Source of the DNA: Microbacterium sp. Root553
Lineage (GTDB): Bacteria; Actinomycetota; Actinomycetes; Actinomycetales; Microbacteriaceae
Reading direction: 5' to 3'
DNA length: 64,000 nt
NCBI RefSeq assembly: GCF_001426995.1
Contig: NZ_LMFY01000002.1
Location: forward strand, 34,463 to 98,462
How positions within the stretch are numbered: the stretch's first letter is position 1; every line of letters begins with the position of its first letter. The notes under the pieces are model-generated. The model ran no database searches and was not told the DNA's origin. It saw only the letters and a program-made list of their open reading frames with translations. Shown here in pieces: positions 62,371-64,000 of the stretch. The position numbers were made by a program, and so were the translations under genes.

Positions 62371-63368
62371 GGCTCGCGTTCATCACGCCCTCGTTCTTCG
62401 GGTACGAGGAATCGATCGCCCAGGCCTTTCGCGACCGCGGGGTCCAGGTGGACCGGTTCGACGAGCGGCCGAGCAACTCCGCCGTCTCGCGCGCTGTCCT
62501 GCGCGTGGCTCCGAAGCTCGCGGCACGACGTGTGCGTGCGCACTTCGACGACATCGTGCGACAGATGAGCGAGCACCGATACGATGCGCTGCTCATCATC
62601 AAGGGCGAGAACCTGCCTCCGTACGTGCTCCGTGCCTTCTCCGAGCGCAACCCGAACGCCGTGCGGATCTTCTACACGTTCGATTCCCTCGCGAACAGCG
62701 GTCGATGCGTCGACCTGTTCCCTGATCTCGATGTGCGGTACTCCTTCGACCGCGGCGATGTGGCGGCGCGGGACGACCTGCGGTACAAGTCGCTGTTCTT
62801 CGCCAGGGAGTTCGCGGAGGTCAGGGGCCGGGAGCGGGCATTCGACGCATCGTTCGTCGGCACCCTGCATTCGGATCGATACAGCTTCTACCACGGCGTG
62901 GTCCGAAGCCTTCGCCCTGAGCGCTGCTTCGCGTTCTTCTACTCCCCGGCGAGATGGTATTTCGCACTCCAGCGCGTGTTCGACCGCCGGATGCGCGGTA
63001 TCGCCGCCCGCGAGGTCAGCGTCGACAAGATGCCGCGGTCGCGCGTCGCCGAGGTGTTCGGGTCCTCGCGAGCCGTCGTGGACTATCAACGCCCCGGTCA
63101 GGACGGACTCACCATGCGGACCTTCGAGGCCCTGGGCAGCGGCGCCGCGCTGATCACCGCGAACCGCGCCATCCTCGACGAGAGCTTCTACGACCCCGCG
63201 CGCATCCTCGTGGTTCCCCGCGATGCGGACTCGATCGACGGCGACGCCGTCCGAGAATGGGTCTCGACCCTCGACGACGAGTGGTCCGCGGAAGGCTTCG
63301 ACCAGTACGGCATCGACGCGTGGGTCGGCGAGTTCCTCCGCGACGTGACCCCGGGGGGCGACGTATGA
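62367..63368 (+). CDS. CgeB-like glycosyltransferase
   Basis: 333 residues. GT-B-like with N-terminal RLAFITPSFFGYEESI and C-terminal ELDGLTMRTFEALGSGAALITA-type region (DGLTMRTFEALGSGAAL near residues 248-264), plus the SVDKMPRSRVAEVFGSSRAVVDYQ stretch typical of CgeB/spore-maturation-like glycosyltransferases. No membrane helix. It probably adds a sugar to the polymer built by this cluster. GTG 62367 overlaps the epimerase stop, and its stop overlaps the next start (ATGA). Confidence 0.83.
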   Translation: MRLAFITPSFFGYEESIAQAFRDRGVQVDRFDERPSNSAVSRAVLRVAPKLAARRVRAHFDDIVRQMSEHRYDALLIIKGENLPPYVLRAFSERNPNAVRIFYTFDSLANSGRCVDLFPDLDVRYSFDRGDVAARDDLRYKSLFFAREFAEVRGRERAFDASFVGTLHSDRYSFYHGVVRSLRPERCFAFFYSPARWYFALQRVFDRRMRGIAAREVSVDKMPRSRVAEVFGSSRAVVDYQRPGQDGLTMRTFEALGSGAALITANRAILDESFYDPARILVVPRDADSIDGDAVREWVSTLDDEWSAEGFDQYGIDAWVGEFLRDVTPGGDV

Positions 63369-64000
63369 GGATCGTCATCGATGCGCTCGGCGCACCCGCG
63401 GAGTCCGGGGGTATGCGTGTGCACGCCGAGGAGCTCATCCGCACGTGGACCGAGGTGTTCCCCGCGGACGAGCTCATCGTCCTCGGGTACAGCTGGCTCG
63501 AGGACTCCTTCCGCGGTGTCGAGGGCGTGGAGGTCGTCACGGCGAAGGGCAAGGCGGCGCGGTACACCGGGCAGATCTTCTGGACCGCGCAGGTCTTCCG
63601 CCGCCGGCATGCCGACGCGCTCCTCTCGCTCTCGACGATCGTGAGTCCCCTCGTCCCCTCCGACCGCACGGCGTGCTTCATCCACGACTGGCGGCACAGG
63701 CTGAACCCGGCCGAGTTCGGCCGTGCGCAGCGTCTGTACCGTCGCCTGTGGCAGCTGTCGATCCGCCGTGCCGGCACGACCTTCGCCATCTCGGAGAAGA
63801 CGCGGCGGGAGACGGAGAGGTTCGCTCGGCCGGCTCGCCTCGTGGTGGCCGAGAACGGCGACGATCACGCACGCAGATGGGGCGTCGAGCGAATCGTCGA
63901 TGAGGGGACTCCCACGATCCTCACCTTCGGCCATTTCGCCAGCAAGCGGCCGGAGCTCGTGATCGACGCGGTGTCGGTGCTGAGACGGCGCGGTGAGGAT
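63365..64000 (+). CDS. GT4 family glycosyltransferase (partial, C-terminus off the window)
   Basis: 212 codons are visible and the frame is open at the end of the window. The N-terminal half of a GT-B enzyme: MRIVIDALGAPAESGGMRVHAEELI, then FIHDWRHRLNP near 96 and the linker VVAENGDDHAR near 160, followed by the start of the C-terminal domain (TILTFGHFASKRPELVIDAV). The SGG-MRVH start and the FAISEKTRRE segment are typical of GT4. Co-transcribed with the two preceding genes. Confidence 0.88.
   Translation, partial: MRIVIDALGAPAESGGMRVHAEELIRTWTEVFPADELIVLGYSWLEDSFRGVEGVEVVTAKGKAARYTGQIFWTAQVFRRRHADALLSLSTIVSPLVPSDRTACFIHDWRHRLNPAEFGRAQRLYRRLWQLSIRRAGTTFAISEKTRRETERFARPARLVVAENGDDHARRWGVERIVDEGTPTILTFGHFASKRPELVIDAVSVLRRRGED

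Overview
This is a contiguous 64 kb chromosomal window from a high-GC Gram-positive actinobacterium. The gene content fits Microbacteriaceae, probably Microbacterium or a close relative: a full menaquinone gene set, a DtxR/IdeR-type iron box, a str operon ending in tuf, and many conserved actinobacterial DUF proteins. The family names come from reading the proteins, not from a search. I see no integrase, transposase, phage or CRISPR signature. Many starts are GTG, consecutive genes often overlap by ATGA or GTGA, and more than twenty starts lie about 6-7 bases after a TANNNT box. That spacing implies widespread leaderless transcription.

Layout: 1-6.7 kb holds an Lrp/AsnC regulator divergent from a DUF6421-type gene, a small membrane protein, a TetR regulator, a RibD-like reductase, menA and a DUF4229 gene. 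6.8-12.8 kb is a five-gene operon for a nonulosonic-acid (sialic acid or Kdn type) surface polymer: a GT2 glycosyltransferase, a polysialyltransferase-like protein, a CMP-nonulosonate synthetase fused to a HAD phosphatase, a short NeuB, and a second putative glycosyltransferase. 13.8-14.2 kb is a structured non-coding stretch ending in a tRNA-like element with a CAU anticodon. 14.3-22.6 kb is a seven-gene iron-siderophore import operon under an iron box: binding protein, two FecCD permeases, an ATPase, a heterodimeric IrtAB-like ABC pair with complementary degenerate ATPase motifs, and a siderophore-interacting reductase. AraC and TetR genes follow, then a TetR-controlled MFS pump.

25.7-42.3 kb is housekeeping: arfB, a DUF2156 lysyltransferase-like protein with a rhomboid-like membrane part, a sugar dehydrogenase lipoprotein, an SDR, menD, a PPK2 kinase, menF, DUF402, menG, a polyprenyl diphosphate synthase, a ferredoxin-NADP reductase, a hydrolase, a GntR regulator and YajQ. 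42.5-46.3 kb is a maltose-type ABC importer behind two LacI-type operators. 46.4-53.5 kb carries small membrane proteins and a DUF2975-HTH-giant membrane protein operon. 53.6-58.2 kb is rpsL-rpsG-fusA-tuf with a structured leader and strong intergenic hairpins. 58.3-64 kb holds a VanZ protein, a secreted glycosidase-like protein, and the start of a cell-surface polysaccharide cluster (epimerase, CgeB-like and GT4 glycosyltransferases) that runs off the end.

The points most worth follow-up are the nonulosonate operon with its SAF-less NeuB; three independent arrays of exactly 4 x 15 bp, two of which duplicate start codons in frame; the ABC heterodimer with one predicted live and one predicted dead ATP site; and the atypical tRNA-like element.
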